Shown here piece after piece: positions 26,690 to 35,843 of a DNA stretch of 64,000 nucleotides. Source of the stretch: Microbacterium oxydans (GTDB lineage Bacteria; Actinomycetota; Actinomycetes; Actinomycetales; Microbacteriaceae). Each line of letters opens with the position of its first letter. Within the stretch, counting starts at the first letter, position 1. The position numbers and the translations under genes are program-made. The DNA lies in contig NZ_CP092891.1 of NCBI RefSeq assembly GCF_026559675.1, positions 1,984,001 to 2,048,000 of the forward strand. Direction: 5' to 3'. The notes under the pieces are model-generated. The model was not told where the DNA came from, did not search any database, and worked only from the letters and a program-made list of their open reading frames with translations.

Positions 26690-27751
26690 ATGACCTCTCG
26701 TCGCCGTGCCCTCGCGGGCGCCGCTCTCGTCCTCACCAGTGCGCTGCTGGTGACCGCATGCAGCTCGTCCGGATCGGGCGATGCGGCGACGGAGACCGCC
26801 GCGGACGCTCCCAAGATCACATTCCTCTACTCCCCGTACGCCGACTACGCGCCGTTCTTCCTCGCCGAGGAGAAGGGCTACTTCGAAGAGGCCGGGCTCG
26901 ACGTGGAGCTCGTCGCCAAGGGCGGCAGCTCCGGCGAGACGTACCAGCAGGTCAGCACCGGCAACATCACCGCGGGCGGGGCCACGTGGGGGGCGGGCCT
27001 GTTCAACGCCACCAAGGCCGGCGCGTCGATCTCCGTGATCGCCAGCGTCTCGCGCATCCCGGAGTCGGGCCCGAACCCGTCGCCGCTGATCGCCTCGGAT
27101 GCGTCCGACGTCACCGACGCCGCCGACCTGAAGGGCAAGAAGATCGGCATCCCCGGCGACGGCGGCTTCGGCATCTACTCCGTCGACCTCGCCCTCGAGT
27201 CGGTCGGTCTGAGCGTCGACGACGTCGAGCTCGTCAACCTGAGCCCCGGCGACATCCCCGCAGCGCTCGCGAACGGCTCGGTGGACGCGAGCTGGTCGAT
27301 CGAGCCCATCTCGTCGGCCGTCATCTCCCAGGGCATCGCCCACGAGCTGCTCCCGATCGACTACCAGGCCGGCGTGGAGCTCGGCGCGATGGTCTTCAAC
27401 ACCGAGTACGTCGACAAGCACCCGGCCGCCGTCACGGCGTTCACGGCCGCGTACCTGAAGGCCGTCAAGGAGCTCGACGACGGCGGCTGGGACGACCCCG
27501 CCACGCAGAAGATCATCGCGGAGTACACGGACCTGCCGGTCGAGACCCTGACCTCGATCGCCCTCACCACCCAGGACCCGAGCGGTGCGATCGACTGGAA
27601 GGACGTCGCCCGCCAGGAGCAGTTCTTCCGCGACCGCGACGCCCTCGAGTTCGACGGCGACTCCGGCATCAAGGACATCTACCGCGAAGACATCCTGAAG
27701 GACGCGATCGCGCTGCAGGAGAGCGGCGACCTGGCCTCCTCGGCGAAATGA
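26690..27751 (+). CDS. ABC transporter substrate-binding lipoprotein, NMT1/SsuA type
   Basis: The 353-residue protein has a lipobox LVTAC (C24) and the NMT1/THI5-like fold used by binding proteins for sulfonates, nitrate, taurine and pyrimidine precursors. Recognisable stretches are YADYAPFFLAEEKGYFEEAGLDVEL, DLKGKKIGIPGDGGFGIY and GSVDASWSIEPISSAVI. The ligand cannot be read from sequence. It opens a six-gene operon; the ATPase gene overlaps it by ATGA. The start at 26690 is chosen because the signal peptide starts there. Confidence 0.92.
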   Translation: MTSRRRALAGAALVLTSALLVTACSSSGSGDAATETAADAPKITFLYSPYADYAPFFLAEEKGYFEEAGLDVELVAKGGSSGETYQQVSTGNITAGGATWGAGLFNATKAGASISVIASVSRIPESGPNPSPLIASDASDVTDAADLKGKKIGIPGDGGFGIYSVDLALESVGLSVDDVELVNLSPGDIPAALANGSVDASWSIEPISSAVISQGIAHELLPIDYQAGVELGAMVFNTEYVDKHPAAVTAFTAAYLKAVKELDDGGWDDPATQKIIAEYTDLPVETLTSIALTTQDPSGAIDWKDVARQEQFFRDRDALEFDGDSGIKDIYREDILKDAIALQESGDLASSAK

Positions 27752-28512
27752 GCGGGCTCACCGTCCAAGGCCTCTGGAAGGCGTACCCGAACGCCGATCG
27801 CAAGGACGAGCTGCTGGTCGCGCTCCAGGACATCGATCTGGAGATCGCCGACAACGAGTTCGTGTGCGTGCTCGGGCCCTCGGGCTGCGGCAAGAGCACC
27901 CTGCTGCGCCTGGCCGCCGGCCTCGAGAAGCCGAGTCTGGGCACGATCGAGACCTCCAGCCGCCCGTCCGTCGTCTTCCAGGAGCACGGCGTCTTCCCGT
28001 GGCTGACCGTCGCGCAGAACATCGGATACCCGCTCAAGCTGCGCGGTCTCTCCCGCACCCAGCGCACCGAGCGGGTGGATCAGCTGCTCGACCTCGTCGG
28101 CCTGTCGGACTTCGGCGGGTACTACCCCGCGCAGATCTCCGGCGGTATGCGCCAGCGCACCTCCGTCGCCCGCGCGCTCGCGGACGACGGAGACCTGCTG
28201 CTGATGGACGAGCCGTTCGGCGCTCTCGATGAGCAGACGAGGGTCACGCTCCAGCAGGAGCTGCTCGAGATCTGGGAGCGCACCTCGAAAGCCGTCATGT
28301 TCATCACGCACAGCGTCGACGAGGCGCTGATGCTCGCCGACCGCGTCGTCGTGATGTCGCACCGCCCCGGACGGATCATCGACGACATCGAGGTCCCCTT
28401 CGGCCGGCCCCGCGACATCGCCGGGCTGCGGCGCGATCCGCGATACGGCGAGATCACGGCACGACTGTGGTCGCTGCTCGAGAACGCGAGCGAACAGGAG
28501 CTGGCCTCATGA
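27748..28512 (+). CDS. ABC transporter ATP-binding protein, SsuB/TauB type
   Basis: The 254-residue ATPase has Walker A GPSGCGKST (residues 43-51), the Q loop FQEHGVFPWLTV, signature ISGGMRQR (about 130-137), Walker B LLLMDEPFGALDEQ and switch histidine FITHSVDEA. The Q-loop wording FQE/FPWLTV is typical of nitrate/sulfonate/taurine importers. It overlaps the binding-protein gene (ATGA) and the permease gene (ATGA), so the three subunits are translationally linked. Confidence 0.95.
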   Translation: MSGLTVQGLWKAYPNADRKDELLVALQDIDLEIADNEFVCVLGPSGCGKSTLLRLAAGLEKPSLGTIETSSRPSVVFQEHGVFPWLTVAQNIGYPLKLRGLSRTQRTERVDQLLDLVGLSDFGGYYPAQISGGMRQRTSVARALADDGDLLLMDEPFGALDEQTRVTLQQELLEIWERTSKAVMFITHSVDEALMLADRVVVMSHRPGRIIDDIEVPFGRPRDIAGLRRDPRYGEITARLWSLLENASEQELAS

Positions 28513-29324
28513 CCACGATCGCCGACCCGAAGATCGAGGCGCAGCTCAAGGAGGCCGTGAAGGCGGAGCGCGGCTCCGTCTGGGTCCGACGCCTCGGTCC
28601 CTACACGCCCCTGCTCATCCTCCTCGTCTGGGAGATCGCGAGCCGGACCGGCATCCTCGACGCCCGGTTCTTCCCGGCACCGACCTCGATCATCGAGACG
28701 TTCTTCGAGCTCCTCGTCTCCGGAGTGCTGCTGGAGAACATCGGGATCACGCTGTCCCGCATCGCGATCGGCTTCGTGCTGGGGGCGATCCCCGGCATCG
28801 TCCTCGGCATCCTGCTCGGGTCCGTGCGCACGCTCCGGCTGCTGCTCGACCCGATCTTCTCGGCCCTGCTCCCGGTGCCGAAGGTCGCGATCTTCCCGCT
28901 GCTGCTGCTGATCTTCGGCCTGGGCGAGACGAGCAAGTACGTCATCGTCGCGATCGGCGTGTTCTTCTACCTGCTCTTCAACACGCTCGGCGGAGTCATG
29001 CAGACCCCGCCGCTGCTGAACGACGTGGCGAACGCGAACGGGGCGACGCGCCTCCAGCGCTGGATGACCGTCTCGTTCCCGTACGCGCTCCCGTCGATCT
29101 TCACCGGCATCAAGCTCGCCACCGGCGGCGCGTTCGTGATCATCGCGGCATCCGAGTTCGTCGGTGCGAACAGCGGTCTCGGGTACATGATCTGGAGTTC
29201 CTGGGGCACGTTCGCGGTGTCGAAGATGTACGTCGGCATCGTCACGATCTCGGTGCTGGGCTACGGAGCGACCGCGTTGTGGGCCCTCCTGGAGCGCCGC
29301 GTCGTGCCGTGGGTCAAGTACTGA
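28509..29324 (+). CDS. ABC transporter permease, SsuC/TauC type
   Basis: The 271-residue protein has six predicted membrane segments after a 40-residue cytoplasmic N terminus and the binding-protein-dependent transport (EAA) region NANGATRLQRWMTVSFPYALPSIFTGIKLA. ASEFVGANSGLGYMIW is the usual C-terminal signature of this subfamily. It overlaps the ATPase gene by ATGA and lies 14 bases from the next gene. Together with the two preceding genes it makes a complete importer with a homodimeric permease. Confidence 0.95.
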   Translation: MTTIADPKIEAQLKEAVKAERGSVWVRRLGPYTPLLILLVWEIASRTGILDARFFPAPTSIIETFFELLVSGVLLENIGITLSRIAIGFVLGAIPGIVLGILLGSVRTLRLLLDPIFSALLPVPKVAIFPLLLLIFGLGETSKYVIVAIGVFFYLLFNTLGGVMQTPPLLNDVANANGATRLQRWMTVSFPYALPSIFTGIKLATGGAFVIIAASEFVGANSGLGYMIWSSWGTFAVSKMYVGIVTISVLGYGATALWALLERRVVPWVKY

Positions 29325-29338
29325 GCGGAGCAGGCACC

Positions 29339-30313
29339 ATGAACGTGGACGCACAGGAGACCCTCGCCGACCTGCGTCGGGTGCTGCAGACGGCTGTCCC
29401 CGGCGGCGAACCGGACGACGTCGCCCTCGCGGCGTTCTGGCTGCTCCAGGCCGAGCAGCTGGGCCTGCCGGAGTTCGGCATCCGGATGCTGGCGCGCGAT
29501 CTCGCGCGTCTCGGCGGCACCCCCGTCGCCCGCACTCCCCCGGGCGATGACGGCGCCGCGATCGGCTCGGTCGACGCGACCGGTGCGCCGGGGGTCGTGG
29601 CCCTCGCCTCGGCCGTCCGACGCGCATCGGAGGCCGTCGCCACGAACGGTCTGGCGATCATCGGTATCCGCGGCGCCGGGGCCCTCGGCATCCTCGGTCT
29701 CGCCGCGCGCTCGCTCGCAGCGGAGGGCGCGGTCGCGCTCGTCGCGGCGCAGTCGCCGGCCGCGGTCGCCCCGTGGGGCGCACACGCGGCCGCGATCGGC
29801 ACGAACCCGCTCGCTGTGGGCGTGCCCCGGGCCGACGGTGCTCCCCTGGTCGTGGACTACGCGACCTCCGCGCTCACCCTCGCCGCGGTCCGCGAGGCCG
29901 CTGCCGCCGGTGGGTCTCTCCCCGACGGCAGCGCCATCGACGCCGACGGCGCGCCCACGACCGACCCGGCAGCCGTCGCCGCCCTCCTGCCGACCGGACT
30001 CGTGGGCTCCCTCACCGGTCTGGTGGTCGAGCTCCTCGCGGGTGTCGCCGTGGGAGGCCGCGTCACCGATTCCGAGGCACCGAGCACCCGGGGTGCGGTC
30101 GTCATCGCGTTCGATCCCGCTCGCGCAGGAGCCGTCGACGCCGCGTCCGCCGCGGCCGAGCTGGATCGGGACTGGCGTGCGGCCGGAGGGCATCTCCCCG
30201 CGCGCTTCGACGTCCTGACCGCGGACCCTGCCGATCTGCCGTCCACGATCGACATCCCGGTGGACGCCCTCGACTGGCTGCGAGAGCGCGGAGAAGGGGC
30301 GGCGGGGCGGTGA
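29339..30313 (+). CDS. LDH2/YlbC-family malate/lactate/ureidoglycolate-type dehydrogenase
   Basis: The 324-residue protein fits the LDH2 family of NAD(P)-dependent 2-hydroxy acid (or imino acid) dehydrogenases, which does not use the Rossmann fold. The nucleotide-binding signature AAIGTNPLAVGVPRADGAPLVVDYATS is clear, as is LVGSLTGLVVELLAGVAVGG near the C terminus. Some residues conserved in the family (the catalytic His region near residue 45) are hard to place, so activity may be modified. It sits between the importer and the acyl hydrolase, suggesting it acts on the imported compound or its product. Its product overlaps the next gene by GTGA. Confidence 0.85.
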   Translation: MNVDAQETLADLRRVLQTAVPGGEPDDVALAAFWLLQAEQLGLPEFGIRMLARDLARLGGTPVARTPPGDDGAAIGSVDATGAPGVVALASAVRRASEAVATNGLAIIGIRGAGALGILGLAARSLAAEGAVALVAAQSPAAVAPWGAHAAAIGTNPLAVGVPRADGAPLVVDYATSALTLAAVREAAAAGGSLPDGSAIDADGAPTTDPAAVAALLPTGLVGSLTGLVVELLAGVAVGGRVTDSEAPSTRGAVVIAFDPARAGAVDAASAAAELDRDWRAAGGHLPARFDVLTADPADLPSTIDIPVDALDWLRERGEGAAGR

Positions 30314-31680
30314 GCACCTTCCGCCTCTCGGTGACCCCGCCGATCGGACCGCTGTGGGAACGGCGTTCGATCGTCGTCCGAGGCGCCCTGCCCGGGTCGC
30401 TCGTCACGGTGCGCGCCGTCACGGCGAGAGACGGTGGCGACTGGGCCGCGCAGGCGACGTTCCTCGCCGACCGCGACGGCCTCGTCGACCTCGCGGCGCG
30501 GGCCCCCGTCTCGGGCGACTATCGGGTGGCCGACGCGATGGGGCTGTTCTGGTCGCAGCGCCGCGAGCCGGGAACGACCGGCTCCGCCGAGCCCGCGGAT
30601 GTCGAACGCCCGATCCTCACCATGCTCACCGCCTGGAGCGAGCCGGGCACCGGTCACCTCGACGTCCCCGGGGCGGGCGCTCCGTCGACGACGGACACCG
30701 TCCAGGTCACGCAGTGGTTGCGCGGAGACGGTGTCGAGCGGACGGAGATCCGCGCGGACGGCCTGGTCGGCACCCTGTTCCGCCCCGCGCACGAGGGACC
30801 GCACCCCACCGTGATCGTGCTCAACGGCTCCGGCGGAGGGATCAACGAGGCCCGCGCCGCGCAGTATGCGTCGCGGGGCATACAGGCTCTGGCGCTGGGG
30901 TACTTCCGGGCCCCGGGGCTGCCGGATCACATCTCCCGTACCCCGCTCGAGTACTTCGAGCGGGCACTCCGCTTCGCCTCATCGACGCTCGATCCGAAGG
31001 GCGGCCTCCCCCTGGTGAGCGGTCAGTCCCGCGGCGGCGAGCTGTCGCTGCTGCTGGCCGCGACCTACCCGGAGCTCGTCCTCGGCGTCGCGCCTTTCGT
31101 CCCGGGCGCCTTCACCTTCGGCGCCCAGGGCGCCGCCGATCCCGCCGAGGGCTGGAACGGACCGACCTGGACGCGGGGCGGCGAGCCGCTCGAACATCTC
31201 TGGCATGACAACGCCGGCGTCACGTGGCAGCCGTGGAACGACGAGCCTCCGCCCACCCGGCACCGCGACGTCTACGTCGACGGGCTGCACGACCGCGAGC
31301 TCGCGCGCGCCTCCCGCATCCCGATCGAGCGGTTCCGCGGAGCCGTGGCCTGCGTGTCCGGTCTCGACGATCGCGCCTGGCCGTCGAGCATGGCGTCGCG
31401 CATCGTGCTCGACACGCTGGAACGACACGGGCACACCGCCGAGCGCCTGCACCTCGACTACGAGGAGGCGGGCCACGGGATCGCACTCCCCCACCTGCCC
31501 AGCACCGACATCGAACGCGTGCACCCCGTCTCGGGCGTGCACTATTCGAACGGCGGCACGCCCCGGGGCAACGCCGTCGCCGGCGCGGACTCGTTCGAAC
31601 GGGTCTGCGCGTTCATCCACCGCACCGCCGACGCCGCCGCGGCCGCCGACGCGGACCACTCCCACGAAGAAGGACGGTAG
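30310..31680 (+). CDS. BAAT/acyl-CoA thioesterase-family hydrolase
   Basis: The 456-residue protein has the two-domain layout of bile-acid-CoA:amino acid N-acyltransferase/acyl-CoA thioesterases: an N-terminal beta-sandwich (residues 1-130, starting RLSVTPPIGPLWERR) and a C-terminal alpha/beta hydrolase domain. The oxyanion stretch VIVLNGSGGGINE precedes the nucleophile S240 in VSGQSRGGELSLL; the acid is D353/D354 in SGLDDRAWPS and the base H389 in EEAGHGI. Serine rather than cysteine at the nucleophile points to thioesterase-type hydrolysis rather than amino acid conjugation. The GTG start overlaps the previous stop. Confidence 0.88.
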   Translation: MSTFRLSVTPPIGPLWERRSIVVRGALPGSLVTVRAVTARDGGDWAAQATFLADRDGLVDLAARAPVSGDYRVADAMGLFWSQRREPGTTGSAEPADVERPILTMLTAWSEPGTGHLDVPGAGAPSTTDTVQVTQWLRGDGVERTEIRADGLVGTLFRPAHEGPHPTVIVLNGSGGGINEARAAQYASRGIQALALGYFRAPGLPDHISRTPLEYFERALRFASSTLDPKGGLPLVSGQSRGGELSLLLAATYPELVLGVAPFVPGAFTFGAQGAADPAEGWNGPTWTRGGEPLEHLWHDNAGVTWQPWNDEPPPTRHRDVYVDGLHDRELARASRIPIERFRGAVACVSGLDDRAWPSSMASRIVLDTLERHGHTAERLHLDYEEAGHGIALPHLPSTDIERVHPVSGVHYSNGGTPRGNAVAGADSFERVCAFIHRTADAAAAADADHSHEEGR

Positions 31681-31682
31681 TC

Positions 31683-32558
31683 ATGCCCGCGAACGAGCAC
31701 TTGGAAGGTCAGTGGCGGGAGTGGCGTCATGCCCGCGTCGCGGAGCTCACCCGCCCCTACGGCTGGACCGCCCTCGTCGCCCAGCACTGGCTGCGTGAGG
31801 GCGAGAGCGGCCTCGTCCTGGAGGGTCTGCCCGGCACCTGGGGCGTCGCGGACGGCAAGGTCCTCTACACGCCGCCCGCCGATGGCCCGAACCTCGTCGT
31901 CGACGGCGAGTACCCCGCCGCCCCTGTCGAGATCGTGCCCGGTCGCAACCAGACCTACGGCCATGGCAAGAGCGTGCCCGTGTACTTCGGGGTGAGCGAG
32001 GTGGAGACCATCCCGCGCACGACCGACGACGGAGACCGCATCTTCGCGGTGCGTGTGCGCGACCCCCGCGAGTCCGCGCGCAAGGACTTCTCCGGCCTGT
32101 CCGCCTACGACTACGACCCGGCCTGGCGCCTCCCCGCCCGCTTCACCCCCGCGGTGCGCGAGGACGTCGAGCAGATCACGGTCGAGACGGGAGTCCGCGA
32201 GACCACGGCACGCATCGGCACCCTCGCCTTCGAGCACGCCGGGCGCACCTACGAGCTCGCGCTGATCGGCAAGGATGCGGCGTACGGCGTGCAGCCCGTC
32301 GCCCACATCCGCGACCTGACGAGCGGGCAGACGACCTACGGCGCCGGACGCGTCGTCGAGCTGCAGTTCGCCGACGAGACAGGTGAGCGGATCGACCACA
32401 TCGACTTCAACTACCTGACCGCCCTCCCCTGCGCGTTCACGAACTTCGTCACCTGCCCGCTCCCTCCGAGCCAGAACCATCTGGACTTCGAGGTGCTCGC
32501 CGGGGAGAAGAAGCCCGACGTCGACATCGACCGGGTGCTCACCTTCCAGAGCACCTGA
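31683..32558 (+). CDS. DUF1684 protein
   Basis: The 291-residue protein has the DUF1684 hallmark near its C terminus: IDFNYLTALPCAFTNFVTCPLPPSQNHLDF followed by VLAGEK. The N-terminal part carries LTRPYGWTALVAQHWLREGES. The family is widespread and its biochemical role is not established. It starts 2 bases after the BAAT-family stop and ends the operon, which is closed by a strong hairpin at 32567-32599. Its linkage to the importer suggests a role in handling the same compound. Confidence 0.9.
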   Translation: MPANEHLEGQWREWRHARVAELTRPYGWTALVAQHWLREGESGLVLEGLPGTWGVADGKVLYTPPADGPNLVVDGEYPAAPVEIVPGRNQTYGHGKSVPVYFGVSEVETIPRTTDDGDRIFAVRVRDPRESARKDFSGLSAYDYDPAWRLPARFTPAVREDVEQITVETGVRETTARIGTLAFEHAGRTYELALIGKDAAYGVQPVAHIRDLTSGQTTYGAGRVVELQFADETGERIDHIDFNYLTALPCAFTNFVTCPLPPSQNHLDFEVLAGEKKPDVDIDRVLTFQST

Positions 32559-32566
32559 TCTGCTCC

Positions 32567-32599
32567 GGACCGGGCCGCACCGCACTCGCGGCCCGGTCC
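32567..32599 (+). terminator. Hairpin terminator after the ABC/LDH2/BAAT/DUF1684 operon
   Basis: Perfect 12-base arms, GGACCGGGCCGC (32567-32578) and its complement (32588-32599), enclose a 9-base loop nine bases after the DUF1684 stop. No T run follows, as is usual here. Confidence 0.7.
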
Positions 32600-32623
32600 C
32601 AGGCTGCACTGCTACGGTGAGCA

Positions 32624-32642
32624 TGCCGGCATCTCGCCGGCA
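32624..32642. promoter_or_regulatory. Inverted repeat TGCCGGC-ATCTC-GCCGGCA upstream of the DUF1611 gene
   Basis: Perfect 7-base arms with a 5-base spacer lie 86 bases upstream of the DUF1611 start and 25 bases past the preceding terminator. Position and symmetry suggest an operator; no regulator is adjacent. Confidence 0.45.
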
Positions 32643-32727
32643 TCAGGGAAGACTTCTCGTCGACCAACGGGCCCTCATCGGTCATTTCGTTCTCCGTCGC
32701 CTCCTCTGTGTGAGCCCGAGGAGCGTC

Positions 32728-33885
32728 ATGCCCACCCCGTCAGTCCCCTCTTCCATCGACCCCGCGCACGCCTGGGCCGCCCCCGTCGATCTGCCGGCCG
32801 GCACCACGGCGATCGTCTACTGCGAGGGCCAGTTCGGCGAGCAGGACGGCAAGACCGCGAACGGGCTCGTCCGTCACTCGGAGAAGTACGAGATCCTCAG
32901 CGTCATCGACAGCACGCATGCGGGCGCCGACGCCGGATCGCTCCTGGACGGCACCGCGAACGGGATCCCCGTCCTCGACGGCCTCCCCACCGCCATCGCC
33001 CACGCGGGCCGGGTGCCCGACTACCTGATCTGCGGTGTGGCGCCGGCCGACGGCCTGCTCTCCGCCGACCAGCGCACGGTGCTGCTCGACGGCATCGCCC
33101 GCGGGATGCACATCATCAACGGCCTGCACGAGTTCCTCACCGACGATGCCGAGTTCGTGGCCGCGGCCCTCCTCGCCGAGGTGACGATCACCGACATCCG
33201 TCGCCCCCGTGACAAGAAGGACCTCCACCTGTTCTCCGGCCGCATCTTCGACGTGACGTGCCCGCGCATCACGATCCTCGGCACCGACGGCGCGATCGGC
33301 AAGCGCACGACGGCGACGATCCTCGTGCGCGCGCTCAACGAGCGGGGCATCCACGCGGTCATGGTCGGCACCGGACAGACCACCATCATCCAGGGCGGCC
33401 GCTACGGCGTCGCACTCGACGCCCTCGTGCCGCAGTTCTGCTCCGGCGAGGTCGAGAACCAGGTCGTCGCCGCCTTCGAGGGCGAGGATCCGGACGTGAT
33501 CATCGTCGAGGGCCAGGGCGCGCTCAGTCACCCCGCCTACATCACCTCGGCGCACATCCTCCGCGGCAGTCAGCCCGCCGGCGTCATCGTGCAGCACGCC
33601 CCCGGACGCACCGTCCTGGGCGACTTCCCGATGGTCGCGATGCCCACGGTCACCAGCGAGATCACACTCATCGAAGCCTTCGCCGACACCCGGGTGATCG
33701 GAGTGACGGTCAACCACGAGAACCTCACGACCCCCCAGCTCGCCGCCGCGATCGACGAGATCGAGCTCGACACCGGACTCCCGGCCACCGACCCGCTGAC
33801 GAGGCCGCTGTCCGAGCTGGTGGACATGGTGCTCCGGGCGTTCCCGACGCTCAGCCCGCAGCGGTCCACCCGTAGCGCCGCGTGA
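32728..33885 (+). CDS. DUF1611 family protein (DgcN-like)
   Basis: The 385-residue protein belongs to the DUF1611 family, some of whose members (DgcN) act in D-glutamate metabolism as N-acetyltransferases. Two domains are visible: an N-terminal Rossmann-like part (IVYCEGQFGEQDGKTANGLVRHSEKYEI) and a C-terminal P-loop-like part, LGTDGAIGKRTTA (K192), with VEGQGALSHPAY. No partner dgcA-type enolase gene is adjacent, so the reaction is uncertain. The ATG at 32728 has GAGGAG upstream. Its 3' end overlaps the convergent PemK-like gene by 35 bases. Confidence 0.87.
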   Translation: MPTPSVPSSIDPAHAWAAPVDLPAGTTAIVYCEGQFGEQDGKTANGLVRHSEKYEILSVIDSTHAGADAGSLLDGTANGIPVLDGLPTAIAHAGRVPDYLICGVAPADGLLSADQRTVLLDGIARGMHIINGLHEFLTDDAEFVAAALLAEVTITDIRRPRDKKDLHLFSGRIFDVTCPRITILGTDGAIGKRTTATILVRALNERGIHAVMVGTGQTTIIQGGRYGVALDALVPQFCSGEVENQVVAAFEGEDPDVIIVEGQGALSHPAYITSAHILRGSQPAGVIVQHAPGRTVLGDFPMVAMPTVTSEITLIEAFADTRVIGVTVNHENLTTPQLAAAIDEIELDTGLPATDPLTRPLSELVDMVLRAFPTLSPQRSTRSAA

Positions 33886-34450
33886 GCGCCGCACCCACCC
33901 GGTCGTAACGACGCCGGTCGAGGACTGCGGCCTCGCGCCGCAGCCCTCGCTCGTGCACGCTGTACAGCTGCTCGACGTCGACCCAGGACTCGCGCCCCTG
34001 CGAGTCCCACGCGCCGCTGCCGATCGACAGGTAGTCCCGGTCGCCCTCGTGCGCCTTGCTGGTCATGCGCACCGCGTAGACGCGCTCCGCGGACTGCCGC
34101 GCGATCACGAGCACCGGGCGGTCCTTGCCTCGGCCGTCGTTCTCCTCGTAGGGCACCCAGGTCCAGACGATCTCGCCGGCGTCGGGCGCACCGTCCCGCT
34201 CGGGTGCGTAGGCGACCTGCAGATCCTCGATCCGGTCCGGGTCGATCCGGACGGTCTCGGTGCCGTGCACCCGCCCCTGATCGCGGCCGGAGGGGACCGA
34301 GCCGGAGGGGACAGGGGCGGATCGCTCCTGCGATGTCCGCAGACGCGCGTCCGGGCGCCTCGGACCTGCGGTCCGAGACGCCCGGCCGGAGCCCACTGCC
34401 TTGAGCAGGATCTCCGCGAGTGCTGTCAGGATGCCGTTGGTCTTGCTCAC
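33851..34450 (-). CDS. PemK/MazF-family protein without a visible antitoxin
   Basis: The 199-residue protein begins at GTG 34450. The N-terminal 60 residues are a basic, low-complexity linker; the C-terminal domain carries the PemK/MazF signature GEIVWTWVPYEENDGRGKDRPVLVIAR. In the MazF family this fold forms an mRNA interferase. No antitoxin gene is adjacent: the neighbours are amtB (same strand, 20 bases upstream of its stop) and the DUF1611 gene. Proteins with this layout are common in Microbacteriaceae and may have a non-toxin role. Confidence 0.82.
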   Translation of the reverse strand: MSKTNGILTALAEILLKAVGSGRASRTAGPRRPDARLRTSQERSAPVPSGSVPSGRDQGRVHGTETVRIDPDRIEDLQVAYAPERDGAPDAGEIVWTWVPYEENDGRGKDRPVLVIARQSAERVYAVRMTSKAHEGDRDYLSIGSGAWDSQGRESWVDVEQLYSVHERGLRREAAVLDRRRYDRVGAALTRRYGWTAAG

Positions 34451-34470
34451 ACGGTCACCCTAACCGCAGA

Positions 34471-35709
<1,239 letters not shown>

Positions 35710-35760
35710 AGGAAAACCTCACATCCGAAGTAATTGAGAGCTTCAGTGTGACGACGCGCC

Positions 35761-35798
35761 GTTTCGCGCATGCGTGTGGTTTGTTTCCCCGTGGTTAC
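35761..35798 (-). promoter_or_regulatory. GlnR-type box upstream of amtB
   Basis: On the minus strand the gap holds GTAAC-n6-GAAAC-n6-CACGC-n6-GAAAC, the spacing of the actinobacterial GlnR consensus (gTnAC-n6-GaAAC repeated). Three of four half-sites match well (35794-35798, 35783-35787 and 35761-35765 in plus coordinates); the third is degenerate. It ends 52 bases upstream of the amtB start. Confidence 0.75.
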
Positions 35799-35843
35799 AG
35801 GACTGCTCCGGGCGTGAACATCGCGTTACGCGGGCCTGCGGGC

